From Bog-532 sp963824545 (GTDB lineage: Bacteria; Actinomycetota; Actinomycetes; Streptosporangiales; Streptosporangiaceae): a DNA stretch of 64,000 nucleotides. The DNA is taken from positions 50,413 through 114,412 of the forward strand of contig CAWGPP010000011.1 in the NCBI GenBank assembly GCA_963824545.1, given 5' to 3'. Shown in pieces: positions 16,692-26,981 of the stretch. Numbering within the stretch: position 1 is the first letter of the stretch; every line of letters begins with the position of its first letter. Position numbers and translations under genes: made by a program. The notes beneath the pieces are model-generated. The model worked only from the letters and a program-made list of their open reading frames with translations. It made no database searches and had not been told where the DNA came from.

Positions 16692-17884
16692 TGGCGCACT
16701 ACCGCCGCTGCGGCGACATGCCGGCCAAGCGGCACACCCAGCACCGGTGCCCCGACGGCGGCCTGTACTACGAGGAGCTGATGGGCGAGGAGGGGTTCAG
16801 CTCGGACTCCTCGCTGCTGTACCACACCGGCGTCCCGTCGGCGATCGTGGACGCGACGGGCTGGGAGCCCGGCGATCTGAGCACCACGGCGAACCACCCG
16901 CTCAAGCCGCGGCACCTGAAGCTGCACGACCTGTTCCCCGGGGAGGACTGGAAGGCCGCCGACCCGGTGACCGGGCGGCGCCTGGTGCTCGGCAACGGCG
17001 ACGTGCGGATCTCCTACGTGGTGGCCGGGGAGACCTCGCCGCTGTACCGGAACGCGGCGGGCGACGAGTGCGTGTACATCGAGGCGGGCACGGGCACGGT
17101 GCACACCGTGTTCGGCGCGCTGCCGGTCCGGGCCGGGGACTACGTGATCCTGCCGCGGTCGACGACGCACCGCTGGCTCCCGGACGGCCCGGAGCCGCTG
17201 CGCTGCTACGTGATCGAGGCGAACGCGCACATCGCGCCGCCGAAGCGGTACCTGTCCCGGTACGGGCAGTTCCTGGAGCACGCCCCGTACTGCGAGCGGG
17301 ACCTGCACGGCCCGGATGAGCCGGTGCGCGAGGCGGGCACGGACGTCGACGTGCTGGTCAAGCACCGTTCCGCGCACGGCGTGGTGGTGGGGACCCGGTA
17401 CGTGTACGCGACCCACCCGTTCGACGTCGCCGGCTGGGACGGCTGCCTGTACCCGTACACGTTCAACGTCGCGGATTTCGAGCCGATCACCGGGCGGGTG
17501 CACCAGCCGCCGCCCGTGCACCAGGTGTTCGAGGGGAACGGCTTCGTCATCTGCAACTTCGTGCCGCGGAAGGTCGACTATCACCCGCTGTCCGTGCCGG
17601 TGCCCTACTACCACTCCAACGTGGACTCCGACGAGGTCATGTTCTACTGCGGCGGGGACTACGAGGCCCGCAAGGGCTCGGGGATCGGCCAGGGATCGGT
17701 GAGCCTGCACCCGGGCGGGCACAGTCACGGCCCGCAGCCGGGCGCGATCGAGCGCAGCCTGGGCGCGGAGTACTTCGACGAGCTGGCGGTCATGGTCGAC
17801 ACGTTCCGCCCGCTGGAGCTGGGCGAGGGCGGCACGGCCGCCGACGACCGCGGTTACGCCTGGACGTGGGCCGGCCCGCGCTGA
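16691..17884 (+). CDS. hmgA: Homogentisate 1,2-dioxygenase
   Basis: Fe(II) cupin enzyme that opens the homogentisate ring to maleylacetoacetate, the step after hpd. 397 aa with typical landmarks: the HTVFGALPVRAGDYVILPRS cupin core, YPYTFNVADFEPITGRVHQPP, and the metal-site region HPGGHSHGPQPGAIE. ATG 16691 shares one base with the hpd TAA. Maleylacetoacetate isomerase and fumarylacetoacetase are not in the window. Confidence 0.95.
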   Translation: MAHYRRCGDMPAKRHTQHRCPDGGLYYEELMGEEGFSSDSSLLYHTGVPSAIVDATGWEPGDLSTTANHPLKPRHLKLHDLFPGEDWKAADPVTGRRLVLGNGDVRISYVVAGETSPLYRNAAGDECVYIEAGTGTVHTVFGALPVRAGDYVILPRSTTHRWLPDGPEPLRCYVIEANAHIAPPKRYLSRYGQFLEHAPYCERDLHGPDEPVREAGTDVDVLVKHRSAHGVVVGTRYVYATHPFDVAGWDGCLYPYTFNVADFEPITGRVHQPPPVHQVFEGNGFVICNFVPRKVDYHPLSVPVPYYHSNVDSDEVMFYCGGDYEARKGSGIGQGSVSLHPGGHSHGPQPGAIERSLGAEYFDELAVMVDTFRPLELGEGGTAADDRGYAWTWAGPR

Positions 17885-17897
17885 CGGGCCGGCCCAC
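17866..17897. terminator. Bidirectional terminator between hmgA and gpgS
   Basis: Perfect 12-bp inverted repeat GTGGGCCGGCCC / GGGCCGGCCCAC with an 8-base loop, overlapping the hmgA stop and lying 9 bases beyond the gpgS stop on the other strand. Confidence 0.65.
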
Positions 17898-17905
17898 GAT
17901 CCTCG

Positions 17906-18904
17906 CTAGGCGACGGTGTCGCGTTCCTGGTCGGCGGCCAGGACGTGGGTGAGCGGCGGCCGTTCGAGCTGCTCGTTGAGGTGCTCGTCCAGCCGCAGGC
18001 CGTTCTCGGTGGCCACGGCGTGCAGGTAGATGTCCGGCCGGGGCAGGGCCAGCACATCCTGGGGGTTGTGCAGGAAATGCTCCCGCTCGGGCACGCCGAC
18101 CCGGCGGCCGAGCGCACGCAGGACCGCGGAGCTCATCCGGGTCAGATCCCGGAGCTCCTGGTGCCGGTTCTGCCGGTACTCCAGGTCGACCTGCGCCATC
18201 GCGGGCAGTCCCGCCTCGGTCAGCACGTCGATCATCATCGCGATCTCGACCCCGTACCCCGTGACGAACGGAATCCCGCACAGCAGTTCGCGGTAGGCGG
18301 CGAACTCGCCCGCGAGCGGCTGCACGAACCCGGCCAGTTCCGGGTAGTAGACGTTGAGCAGCGGCTTGGCCATCAGCTCGGTGACCCGGCCGCCGCCGTC
18401 CACGACCGACTTGCCGCCCGAGGTGAACGGGCGCCGGTAGGCCGCCTTGCTGAACTGGATTTCCGGGTCGGTGAGCAGCGGCCCCAGCGTGCCGTAGATG
18501 AAGTGCTCACGGAAGTCGGTGGAGTCGGCGTCGGCGAACATGACGATGTCGCCGCGGGCCACGGACAGGCTCCGCCACATGGCGTCGCCCTTGCCGTGTG
18601 CTCCCCCGTACTCGGGGAGCAGCTCGTTTTCCGAGTACACCTCCGCGCCGTGGGCCCGGGCGATATCCGCCGTGCCGTCGGCCGAGTCGGCGTCGACGAC
18701 CACAATCTGCTCGATCAGCCCGGTGCGCTCGTTCAGCTGGCTGACCGTGTCCAGGATCGGTCCGATGGTGTCCGCCACGTTGCGGGTGGGCAGCACCAGT
18801 GTCGTGGTGAGCGGGTTCCTCGCCGCGTCGCCGCTGGCGAGATTCTGGAAGTCCCGGAAATGAAATGAGCGCTGCTCAAACCATTCCCACACAGTAATAT
18901 CCAT
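17906..18904 (-). CDS. gpgS: Glucosyl-3-phosphoglycerate synthase
   Basis: 332 aa GT-A fold glycosyltransferase (GT81 type) making glucosyl-3-phosphoglycerate from a nucleotide glucose and 3-phosphoglycerate, the first step toward glucosylglycerate or polymethylated glucose lipopolysaccharide. Seen: TTTLVLPTRNVADTIG nucleotide-site start, VVVDADSADGTADIA, metal motif in MFADADSTDF, GGKSVVDGGGRVTEL and the acceptor loop FVTGYGVEIAMMIDV. The ATG at 18904 lacks a strong ribosome site. No gpgP phosphatase is adjacent. Confidence 0.92.
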   Translation of the reverse strand: MDITVWEWFEQRSFHFRDFQNLASGDAARNPLTTTLVLPTRNVADTIGPILDTVSQLNERTGLIEQIVVVDADSADGTADIARAHGAEVYSENELLPEYGGAHGKGDAMWRSLSVARGDIVMFADADSTDFREHFIYGTLGPLLTDPEIQFSKAAYRRPFTSGGKSVVDGGGRVTELMAKPLLNVYYPELAGFVQPLAGEFAAYRELLCGIPFVTGYGVEIAMMIDVLTEAGLPAMAQVDLEYRQNRHQELRDLTRMSSAVLRALGRRVGVPEREHFLHNPQDVLALPRPDIYLHAVATENGLRLDEHLNEQLERPPLTHVLAADQERDTVA

Positions 18905-19280
18905 GTACGACTTTCGTTCAGGCCCGCGGATGGGATAAGCCCGGCGGGGAAACGTGACTAGCCTGACCTATTTAGTTAGTCGTACTCGCTTCGGACGATC
19001 GGCCGGAGCGGCTAACGGAGCCTATGCACCCTTTATTGAGCGTAGGTTGCCCAGTGTTTCATCCAGGTAAACAGGAGCCGTGAATTACCTGAGCGCGCGC
19101 CGACATACCTACCGACCGGTAACCTCCTCAGCGCCCGTTACGCACGAACTTCAGCGCCTCCCGGGCGAGCGGCGGCCAGGGCCGCGCGGCTTCCGGTCGA
19201 GGCGGAGCCATTCCCGCATCGGGGTTCCTTTGCCCGCGTCAAAGCGGGTCCCCTGGCCGACCGCAATTAGGCCGTGTCCC
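18905..19280. other. Intergenic region upstream of gpgS and downstream of ppk2
   Basis: 375 bases with no supported gene. It must hold the gpgS promoter, but no clear -35/-10 pair stands out. A weak 7-bp stem (CCTATGC 19021-19027 with GCGTAGG 19040-19046) is the only structure seen. Confidence 0.4.
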
Positions 19281-20264
19281 CTACGAGGGCGGGCCAGGCC
19301 GCCGGAGCGGTAAGAGCTGGGGGAAGGGCAGGGTGGACTTCCGCTCGGACAGCAGCGCGGGCGGCCCGATGATCTTCTCGTCCGGCGAGCCGACCAGCTC
19401 GGCGTTCTTCCCCGGGTACTCGAACCGGGCCAGCACGTGCCGCATGGCCTCCAGGCGCGCGCGCTTCTTGTCGTTGCTCTTCACCACCGTCCACGGCGCG
19501 TCGGCCGTGTCGGTGTAGAAGAACATGGCTTCCTTGGCCTCGGTGTAGTCGTCCCACTTGTCCAGCGACTGGATGTCCATCGGGCTGAGCTTCCATTGCC
19601 GGACCGGATCGATCTGGCGGATGATGAACCGGGTCAGCTGCTCGCTCTGGGACACCGAGAACCAGAACTTGATCAGGTGCACGTCGGAGCGGACGATCAT
19701 GCGCTCCACGTCCGGTGCCTGCCGCATGAACTCCAGGTACTCGGCGGGGGTACAGAAACCCATGACGCGCTCGACGCCCGCCCGGTTGTACCAGGACCGG
19801 TCGAACATGACCATCTCGCCGGCGGCCGGCAGGTGGATCACGTAACGCTGGAAGTACCACTGGGTCCGTTCCCGCTCGTTCGGTTTCTCCAGCGCGACCA
19901 CGGGCGCCCCGCGCGGGTTGAGGTGCTCCTGGAAGCGCTTGATCGTGCCGCCCTTGCCGGCCGCGTCCCGCCCCTCGAAGACGATGACCAGCTTGGTGCC
20001 GATCTCCTTGATCCAGTTCTGCATCTTGACCAGCTCGATCTGGAGCAGCCGCTTGGTGTGCTCGTACTCGTGCCGGTGCAGCCGCTCGCCGTACGGGTAA
20101 TCCTCCCGCCAGGTCTCCACCGGCCGGCCGTCCGCGTAGATCAGGGTCGGGTCGTCATCATCGTCGTCGTCCACCGTCAGGCCGGCCAGCAGGGCGAGGT
20201 CATCGGGGTCCCGTGACCACGGGGATGGCAGGGCACGCGGCTGGGGAAGCGTGGTCATGCGCAT
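19281..20264 (-). CDS. ppk2: Polyphosphate kinase 2
   Basis: 327 aa. PPK2 enzymes transfer phosphate between polyphosphate and nucleoside mono- or diphosphates. Walker A is VIVFEGRDAAGKGG, Walker B MVMFDRSWYNRAGVERVMGF, and the lid region MRQAPDVERMIVRSDVHLIK is present, followed by KWDDYTEAKEAMFFYTD. The N-terminus carries a run of seven aspartates (residues about 32-38) before the conserved YADGRPVETWREDYPYGE. One PPK2 domain places it in class I or III. It is read alone. Confidence 0.95.
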   Translation of the reverse strand: MRMTTLPQPRALPSPWSRDPDDLALLAGLTVDDDDDDDPTLIYADGRPVETWREDYPYGERLHRHEYEHTKRLLQIELVKMQNWIKEIGTKLVIVFEGRDAAGKGGTIKRFQEHLNPRGAPVVALEKPNERERTQWYFQRYVIHLPAAGEMVMFDRSWYNRAGVERVMGFCTPAEYLEFMRQAPDVERMIVRSDVHLIKFWFSVSQSEQLTRFIIRQIDPVRQWKLSPMDIQSLDKWDDYTEAKEAMFFYTDTADAPWTVVKSNDKKRARLEAMRHVLARFEYPGKNAELVGSPDEKIIGPPALLSERKSTLPFPQLLPLRRPGPPS

Positions 20265-20424
20265 AGCTCATCACACAAAGCGGCCTGGGCCGAAGACCCG
20301 GGGGGCGGGTGGCCGGGTACATTCACCCGTTGTTTCCCCTGCTGACCCGGCGGGCGGGCGCGAGGCCGGCACCAGGCTGCTCGATAGACTCAGCGGGCAC
20401 ACCGCTGGTGGAGGAGGCGCCCCG

Positions 20425-20520
20425 TTGCCCGACGAGTTCGACGTGGTGGTCATCGGGGCCGGGCCCACCGGTGAGAACGGCGCGGACCGGGCCGTCCCCT
20501 TCTCGCGAAAGGCGCACTGA
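20425..20520 (+). pseudogene. N-terminal stub of a dihydrolipoamide-dehydrogenase-like flavoprotein
   Basis: A TTG start at 20425 with GAGGAGG seven bases upstream begins PDEFDVVVIGAGPTGENGADRAV, the FAD-binding Rossmann motif of class I pyridine nucleotide-disulfide oxidoreductases. The reading stops at TGA 20518-20520 immediately before nadK. About 430 residues are missing. Its initiation signals still look functional, so it may now act as a leader peptide for nadK. Confidence 0.65.
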
Positions 20521-21435
20521 ATGCAATCGGTGGGACTGGTGCTGCACCCGCGGCGGGATTCCGTGGAAGCCGTCGAGGCGGTGCTCGGCTGGGCCAGCCA
20601 GCGCGATATCACCGTCTACGGCATCGCGGACGAGATCGTCCGGCTCAACTGCGCCGCGACCGGCGTCACCGACCGCGAGCTCGGCCGGCGGTCGGACCTG
20701 ATCGTGAGCCTGGGCGGCGACGGGACGATGCTGCGGGCGATGCGCCTGGCGGACGGCCAGCGCGCCTCGGTACTCGGCGTCAATCTGGGCAAGCTCGGCT
20801 TCCTCGCCGAGGTCGATGTGCCCGAGTTGCCCGGCGCGCTGTCCGCCATCGACGCGCAGGAGTTCACGAACGAGCCGCGGCTCGCGATCGACGCGACGTT
20901 CGGCGGGCAGACCGTCACCGCCTTCAACGACGTCGCGGTGGTCCGCGTCCCGGGCCACCCGTCGGCGGTCGTCTCGGTGAACGTCAGCGGCCAGCCGTTC
21001 GTCAGCTACGCCGCGGACGCCGTGATCGTCGCGACGCCCACCGGCTCGACCGCGTACAGCTTCTCCGCGGGCGGCCCGATCGTTCAGCCCGCGGTGGAGG
21101 CTCTGCTGGTGACGCCCGCGGCCCCGCACTCGGCCTACAACCGGGGCTTCGTGCTGTCCGTCGACGAGACGGTGCGGCTGGACATGCTGCCGAGCAGCGG
21201 GCGGCTGGCCGTCGAGGTCGATGGCCAGGTCGAGGGGTACACCGAACCCGGTGACGAGGTGACGATGCGGGCCCGGCCGCAGGCCGCGCGGGTCGTCCGG
21301 CTCGGCTACACCACGTTCTACCAGCGCGCCCGGCGCAAGCTCCGGCTCACCGACTCCGCCGAGATCCCGCTGACCTTCGGTGGCGACGGCGCGGCGCAGC
21401 TGAACAATCCGCTGACGCACCGGGACGGCGAGTAG
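20521..21435 (+). CDS. nadK: NAD kinase
   Basis: 304 aa. Phosphorylates NAD+ to NADP+ using ATP or polyphosphate. The GGDG motif is at residues 65-68 (VSLGGDGTMLRAM), with FNDVAVVRVPGH and the NAD-binding VIVATPTGSTAYSFSAGGPI. The ATG directly abuts the TGA of the flavoprotein stub. The neighbouring ppk2 is notable because some actinobacterial NAD kinases use polyphosphate. Too divergent from RecN-linked ppnK context to say whether it is the sole copy. Confidence 0.94.
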   Translation: MQSVGLVLHPRRDSVEAVEAVLGWASQRDITVYGIADEIVRLNCAATGVTDRELGRRSDLIVSLGGDGTMLRAMRLADGQRASVLGVNLGKLGFLAEVDVPELPGALSAIDAQEFTNEPRLAIDATFGGQTVTAFNDVAVVRVPGHPSAVVSVNVSGQPFVSYAADAVIVATPTGSTAYSFSAGGPIVQPAVEALLVTPAAPHSAYNRGFVLSVDETVRLDMLPSSGRLAVEVDGQVEGYTEPGDEVTMRARPQAARVVRLGYTTFYQRARRKLRLTDSAEIPLTFGGDGAAQLNNPLTHRDGE

Positions 21436-21467
21436 GCAGGCGTGATCAGTCCACCGTGGAGGGGCCA

Positions 21468-22445
21468 ATGTGGGGCCGGAAACTGACCGTCATCGGCGAG
21501 GCGCTCATCGATCTGGTTCCCGGCGACACGCCGCTGGCGTACCACGCCTCGCCCGGCGGCAGCCCCTACAACGTGGCTATCGGCCTGGCCCGGCTGGGGC
21601 AGGACACGGCGCTGATGGCCCGGCTGGCCGATAACGCGTTCGGCCGGATCCTGCGCGACCGTGCCGAGGCCGAGGGCCTGGACCTGGCCGCCGCGCCGCA
21701 CGCGGCCGAGCCGACCACGCTCGCCGTGGTCTCATTGGACGCCGAGGGTCACGCGAACTACGACTTCTACGTCGACGGGACGGCCGACTGGCAGTGGACC
21801 GCGGCGGAAACGAGCCGGATACCCGAATCCACCGCGGTGCTGCACGTCGGCTCGATCGCCTCCTGGACCCCGCCCGGCAGCGACAGCGTCCTCGATCTCG
21901 CGCGGCGGATGCGCGACCGCGGCGACGTGCTGGTGAGCTACGATCCCAACGTCCGGCCGGGGCTGATGGGCAGCCGCGAGCTCGGCCAGCGGATCGTGGA
22001 GCGCGGCATCCAGGCCGCGCACGTGGCCAAGGCCAGCGCGGAGGACATCGGCTGGCTTTACCCCGGCCAGGACGCGGAGGACGTCGCGCGGCACTGGCAC
22101 CGGCTGGGGGTGAGCCTCGTCGTGATCACCGACGGGGGGAAGGGCGCGACCGCGTTCACCGCTACCGGGCCGCCGCTGCGCCGGCCGGGGCGCGCGGTGC
22201 AGGTCGTGGACACCGTCGGCGCCGGGGACTCGTTCACCTCCGGGCTGCTGGCCGCCCTGGTCCGGCGGGGCATGCACACGCCATCCTCGCTGCCCACCTG
22301 CGCGGCCCCGGAACTGCGGTCCGTGCTGGACGACGCGATCACGGTGTCGGCGATCACCTGCGAGCGGGCGGGCGCCAACCCGCCGACGCTCGCCGACCTC
22401 GCGCCCACGGGCTGGGGCACGCCGACGGGCCGGGTAGCGGAGTAA
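21468..22445 (+). CDS. PfkB-family sugar kinase (fructokinase-like)
   Basis: 325 aa ribokinase-fold enzyme. N-terminal GGSPYNVAIGLARLG is the first PfkB signature and VDTVGAGDSFTSGLLAAL the second, containing the catalytic aspartate of the GAGD anion hole. ATG 21468 follows GGAGGGG. IGEALIDLVP at the start is common in fructokinases, but the sugar cannot be fixed. It is 32 bases downstream of nadK in the same direction, a likely operon. Confidence 0.9.
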   Translation: MWGRKLTVIGEALIDLVPGDTPLAYHASPGGSPYNVAIGLARLGQDTALMARLADNAFGRILRDRAEAEGLDLAAAPHAAEPTTLAVVSLDAEGHANYDFYVDGTADWQWTAAETSRIPESTAVLHVGSIASWTPPGSDSVLDLARRMRDRGDVLVSYDPNVRPGLMGSRELGQRIVERGIQAAHVAKASAEDIGWLYPGQDAEDVARHWHRLGVSLVVITDGGKGATAFTATGPPLRRPGRAVQVVDTVGAGDSFTSGLLAALVRRGMHTPSSLPTCAAPELRSVLDDAITVSAITCERAGANPPTLADLAPTGWGTPTGRVAE

Positions 22446-22504
22446 CGCAGGCCCGGCGCGGCGCCTCGGGGACCGCGGCGCCGCGAGCCCGGACCGGGCC
22501 TGCG

Positions 22505-23627
22505 TCAGCTCGAGGCGCGGTTGGCGCTCGGGGACGCCGGACCCTGCTCCACCGTCCGGGCACTTTCCCGTGCCCCGGCGTGGCCGGCCTGCACGGCGGC
22601 CTGACGTTCGGTCTCGGCGTTGATCTCCCCGCCGATCAGGATCGCGGTGCCGCTCAGGTAGAACCAGAACATCAGCAGGACGACGCCGGCCAGCGCGCCG
22701 TAGGTCTTGGTGTAGGAGGCGCCGCCCGTCTTCGCCACGTAGAAAGAGAACCCCAGCGAGGCGACCAGGAAGATGATCGTGCCGATGACGCCACCCGGGC
22801 TGACCCACTGCCACTTCGGCACCTCCCGGTTGGGGCCGAAATAGTAGTAGCAGGAGAACAGCAGCGAGACCAGGATGACCGTGACCGCCCAGCGCACGAT
22901 GTTCCACACTACGAGGAACGCGGTGCCGTGCACCGGCATGTGCGCCTCGATCGCGTTGCCCAGCGGGGCGCCTTCGACGATGAAGACCGACGCGATCCCG
23001 CCGAATACCACCGTGCACAGCATGAGGATGAGTGCCTTGACCCGCTTCTTGACGAACTTCGCGTTCGTCTTGACCTCGTAGGCGACGTCGAGCGCGGTCT
23101 CCAGGGCCACCATGCCGCCGGAGGCGGCCCACACCGCGACGAGAAGGCCGACGATCACGGTGACCAGGGAACCGGAGCCGTGCGTCGTCGCGGAGGTGAC
23201 GGCGGTGGTGAACACCTTTGAGGCGCTGCCCGGCAGGGCCTTACTAAGGCCATTGACCAGTTTGGTCACCTGGGCCTGGTCCAGGTGGAGCCAGGCTCAC
23301 CAGCCCCAGCAGGGCGATGAGCGCTGGAAACAGAGCCAGGAACCAGTAGTAGGCCAGACTGCCCGCGGCCATGGAGCAGCGGTCCGTGGAGAACTTCTTG
23401 CCCGCGCGCTTGAGCGTGTTCAGCCAGCCTTCCTTGCCGATCTCCAGCGGATTGCTTGGGCCGCCCTCCAGATCCCGCACCGGCGGGATGGCCTCCCCCG
23501 ACGCGGTTTCCCGCATCGGCGGGTCCAGTTCGGCCGGCGGGTCCTGTTCGGGCGGCGCGGTGCCGTTATTATTCGCCGGCCGCTCTTGTGCCTGTGGTGG
23601 GGACTTTTCTCGTCGCAACAGTCTCAA
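22505..23627 (-). CDS. YihY/BrkB-family membrane protein, apparent frameshift
   Basis: The N-terminal frame (from ATG 23627) has a long proline-rich cytoplasmic segment, then FSTDRCSMAAGSLAYYWFLA and a first helix ending LIALLGLVSL. The downstream frame continues LDQAQVTKLVNGLSKALPGSA and four to five more helices, including YYYFGPNREVPKWQWVSPGG and GALAGVVLLMFWFYLSG. The span has one base too many; removing one C at about 23286-23290 joins VSL-AHLDQAQVTKL as one 373-aa protein. The family is of uncertain function, despite old ribonuclease BN annotations. Confidence 0.78.
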
Positions 23628-23775
23628 GGCCCCTCCTCGGTCATCCGCCCGGGCGCCGTCGCCGGCATCCCCTGATTGCTTGCGCCTACCCGGCCACCGG
23701 CCCGCCTAACTACCCGGCCGGCCGCGAGGTGAACGAATTACGCCGCAGGCCACGAGGCTGAGTACGCTGCGCGGT

Positions 23776-24663
23776 ATGGCGTTCAGGTTCCGGCGGAGCC
23801 GGCGGAGCGAAGCGGACATCCGACCGGATTCCTCCCCCGACCGGGACCGGCCGCGGGACGTTCGTGCCGAGGACGAGGGGATCTCGCGGACCAGTCAGGC
23901 GGTCGCGCTGACCCGCGCCCAGATGGAACGCCCGCACAGCCCCGGCGGGGATCCGGGCGCCCAGGCCCGGCTGTGTGCGGGCATGCGGCCCACTCCCGGG
24001 ACCCGGATACGGCCCATGCTGACCGCACGCACCGCGTTCTTCGACGGATGCGTGCTGACGGCCCTCGACGCCGGCGTCCGGCAGATCGTGATCTGCGGCG
24101 CCGGGTACGACGACCGGGCGCTGCGGTTCCGTACCCCGGGTGCCCGGTTCTTCGAGGTGGACCAGGGGCCGACTCAGGCCGACAAGGCGCGGCGGCTCCA
24201 GGCCATGAACACCGACCTGTCCGGGCTGACCCTGGCCACCGCGGACTTCCGCCGGGATGACGTCGCGGCGGTGCTGGCCGGATGCGGGCACGACCCCAGG
24301 CAGCCCACCCTGTTCCTGTGCGAGGGTCTGCTCATCTACCTCGACCAGCCCACGATCACCCGGTTCCTGGGCAGCCTCGCCGCCGCGGCTACGCCGGGCA
24401 GCACGCTGGCCGTGAGCCTGGCCGTGCACGACGAGGGCGTGCCCACCGACCGGTTCGTGGCGGCCGCGAACGCGCGGCGCCGCGCGGCCCGGACCGAGCC
24501 GTGGCGGACCATCCTGCCGGTCCGCGACCAGCTCGGCCTGCTGCGGGGCGCCGGATGGGCCGCCGAGCGCATCCTCGACGCCGCCGACCTCGAAGAAACC
24601 GCCACCCCCGGCCGGACCCTGCTGGTGAGGGGAGTTCTGGCCAGCTCGCCGGCACCCCGCTGA
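23776..24663 (+). CDS. SAM-dependent methyltransferase, leucine-carboxyl-methyltransferase family
   Basis: 295 aa class I methyltransferase. SAM motif I is IVICGAGYDDRALRF, followed by the acidic FFEVDQGPTQADKARRL. CEGLLIYLDQPTITRFLGSL matches the conserved post-II segment of the LCM/PPM group (TIGR00027 type). A basic, disordered N-terminus precedes SRTSQAVALTRAQ. Substrate unknown; in actinomycetes these are often linked to secondary metabolism, but no cluster is here. The TGA directly abuts the mtnA stop on the opposite strand. Confidence 0.85.
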   Translation: MAFRFRRSRRSEADIRPDSSPDRDRPRDVRAEDEGISRTSQAVALTRAQMERPHSPGGDPGAQARLCAGMRPTPGTRIRPMLTARTAFFDGCVLTALDAGVRQIVICGAGYDDRALRFRTPGARFFEVDQGPTQADKARRLQAMNTDLSGLTLATADFRRDDVAAVLAGCGHDPRQPTLFLCEGLLIYLDQPTITRFLGSLAAAATPGSTLAVSLAVHDEGVPTDRFVAAANARRRAARTEPWRTILPVRDQLGLLRGAGWAAERILDAADLEETATPGRTLLVRGVLASSPAPR

Positions 24664-25725
<1,062 letters not shown>

Positions 25726-25756
25726 ACTGTGACGCTACCCGAGGAAGGGGCCGGCG

Positions 25757-26413
25757 ATGCTGCTCGGTGAACCGCGCGCGCAGGTCGCGCGGGTGTGCGC
25801 TCGGCTCATCGCGGACGGCCTGGTGGTGGGGACCGCCGGCAACGTCAGCGCCCGCGCCGGGGACCTGGTCGCGGTGACACCGAGCGGGCTGGAGTATGCG
25901 TCGCTGACCGCCGAGCTGGTCGGCGTGCACCGCCTGGACGGCTCACCGGCCGAGGCCCCGCTGCAGCCGACCAGCGAGCTGCCGCTGCACCTGAGCGTGT
26001 ACGCCGCGACCGGCGCGGCGGCGATCGTGCACACCCACTCCCCCGCCGCCACGGCGGTCTCCGCCCTGGTGGACGAGATCCCGGCGGTCCACTACTACGT
26101 GGCGCTGTTCGGCGGGCCGGTGGCCGTCGCGCCGTACGCCACGTACGGCACGGACGAGCTGGCCGCACACGTGGCCGCCGCCCTGCGCGACCGGACCGCC
26201 TGCCTGATGGCCAACCACGGCGCCGTGACGATCGGCCCCGACCTGGCCACGGCCTACCGCCGCGCCCAGTACCTGGAATGGCTGTGCGACGTCTACCTGC
26301 GCGCCGCCTCGGCCGGCACCCCGCGGCTGCTCCCGCCCGCCGAAATCGAGCGTGTCGTCCAAAAGCTCGCCACCTACGGCCAGCGCCCGCCGGGGGATAA
26401 AGGGCAGCGTTGA
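25757..26413 (+). CDS. Class II aldolase (FucA/Ald2-like)
   Basis: 218 aa zinc aldolase. The metal and catalytic residues align with L-fuculose-1-phosphate aldolase almost residue for residue: GN at 28-29, E74, H92 and H94 in VHTHSPAA, and H154 in MANHGAVTIG. ATG 25757 follows GAGGAAGGGG. Head-to-head pairing with mtnA suggests it cleaves 5-deoxyribulose 1-phosphate (or 5-methylthioribulose 1-phosphate) to dihydroxyacetone phosphate and an aldehyde, i.e. a DHAP shunt, rather than acting on fuculose. That assignment is inference; MtnB dehydratase belongs to the same superfamily. Confidence 0.88.
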   Translation: MLLGEPRAQVARVCARLIADGLVVGTAGNVSARAGDLVAVTPSGLEYASLTAELVGVHRLDGSPAEAPLQPTSELPLHLSVYAATGAAAIVHTHSPAATAVSALVDEIPAVHYYVALFGGPVAVAPYATYGTDELAAHVAAALRDRTACLMANHGAVTIGPDLATAYRRAQYLEWLCDVYLRAASAGTPRLLPPAEIERVVQKLATYGQRPPGDKGQR

Positions 26414-26564
26414 TCCCACCGTGGGCGCCAGAGCAACCACGATGATCCCTTCGTGGCGCCCGGCGGCGCGGGGCGCCGGGCGGGCGGCGTGCGTGGGACG
26501 ACGCGCGGCGGGGAACGACACTGGACGCCGGGCCCATCGCGGCCCGGTGCGGACGGAGGCGTGG

Positions 26565-26981
26565 ATGGCCCTGATGTTCCTCAATGGCGGCGGGATGCGC
26601 GGCGGCCCCGTGCACCGGCATATCGGCGGCGCGCCGCTGGTGGCCGAGGTGCGCACCGCCCCGCTGTACCGGTTCTACTCGATACGGGACGAGTACCCCG
26701 GCCTCTATCCGCTGGCGCCCGGTCACGCGGGCGGCCATGAGATCCCCGGCGAGCTGTACGACGTCCCCATGGGCCTGCTGCGTTCGCTGCTGGCCAGCGA
26801 GCCACCGGAACTGGAGCTGTCCATCGTCGAGCTGGCCGGAACACAGCTGTCGTTCGGCATGATCTTGCGGGAAGAGGAGCACCGGCGCGGCGGCCACCGG
26901 GACATCACCGGCTACGGCGGGTGGCGCGCGTACCGCGCGACGCTCAGCGCCGCCCCTCCGCCCGGGCCGGCCTGCTTCTAG
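26565..26981 (+). CDS. Stand-alone allophanate-hydrolase C-terminal (AtzF_C) domain protein
   Basis: 138 aa from ATG 26565, GGAGG five bases upstream. It matches the small C-terminal domain of allophanate hydrolases (gamma-glutamylcyclotransferase-like fold): VRTAPLYRFYSI, PGLYPL, GHEIPGELYDVPMGLLRSLL, LSIVELAGTQLSFGMI and ITGYGGWRAYRA. No amidase domain is attached. Its stop overlaps the allantoinase GTG (TAGTG), so the two are co-translated. In full-length enzymes this domain acts on the urea-derived intermediate; here it may serve ureide breakdown. Confidence 0.75.
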   Translation: MALMFLNGGGMRGGPVHRHIGGAPLVAEVRTAPLYRFYSIRDEYPGLYPLAPGHAGGHEIPGELYDVPMGLLRSLLASEPPELELSIVELAGTQLSFGMILREEEHRRGGHRDITGYGGWRAYRATLSAAPPPGPACF

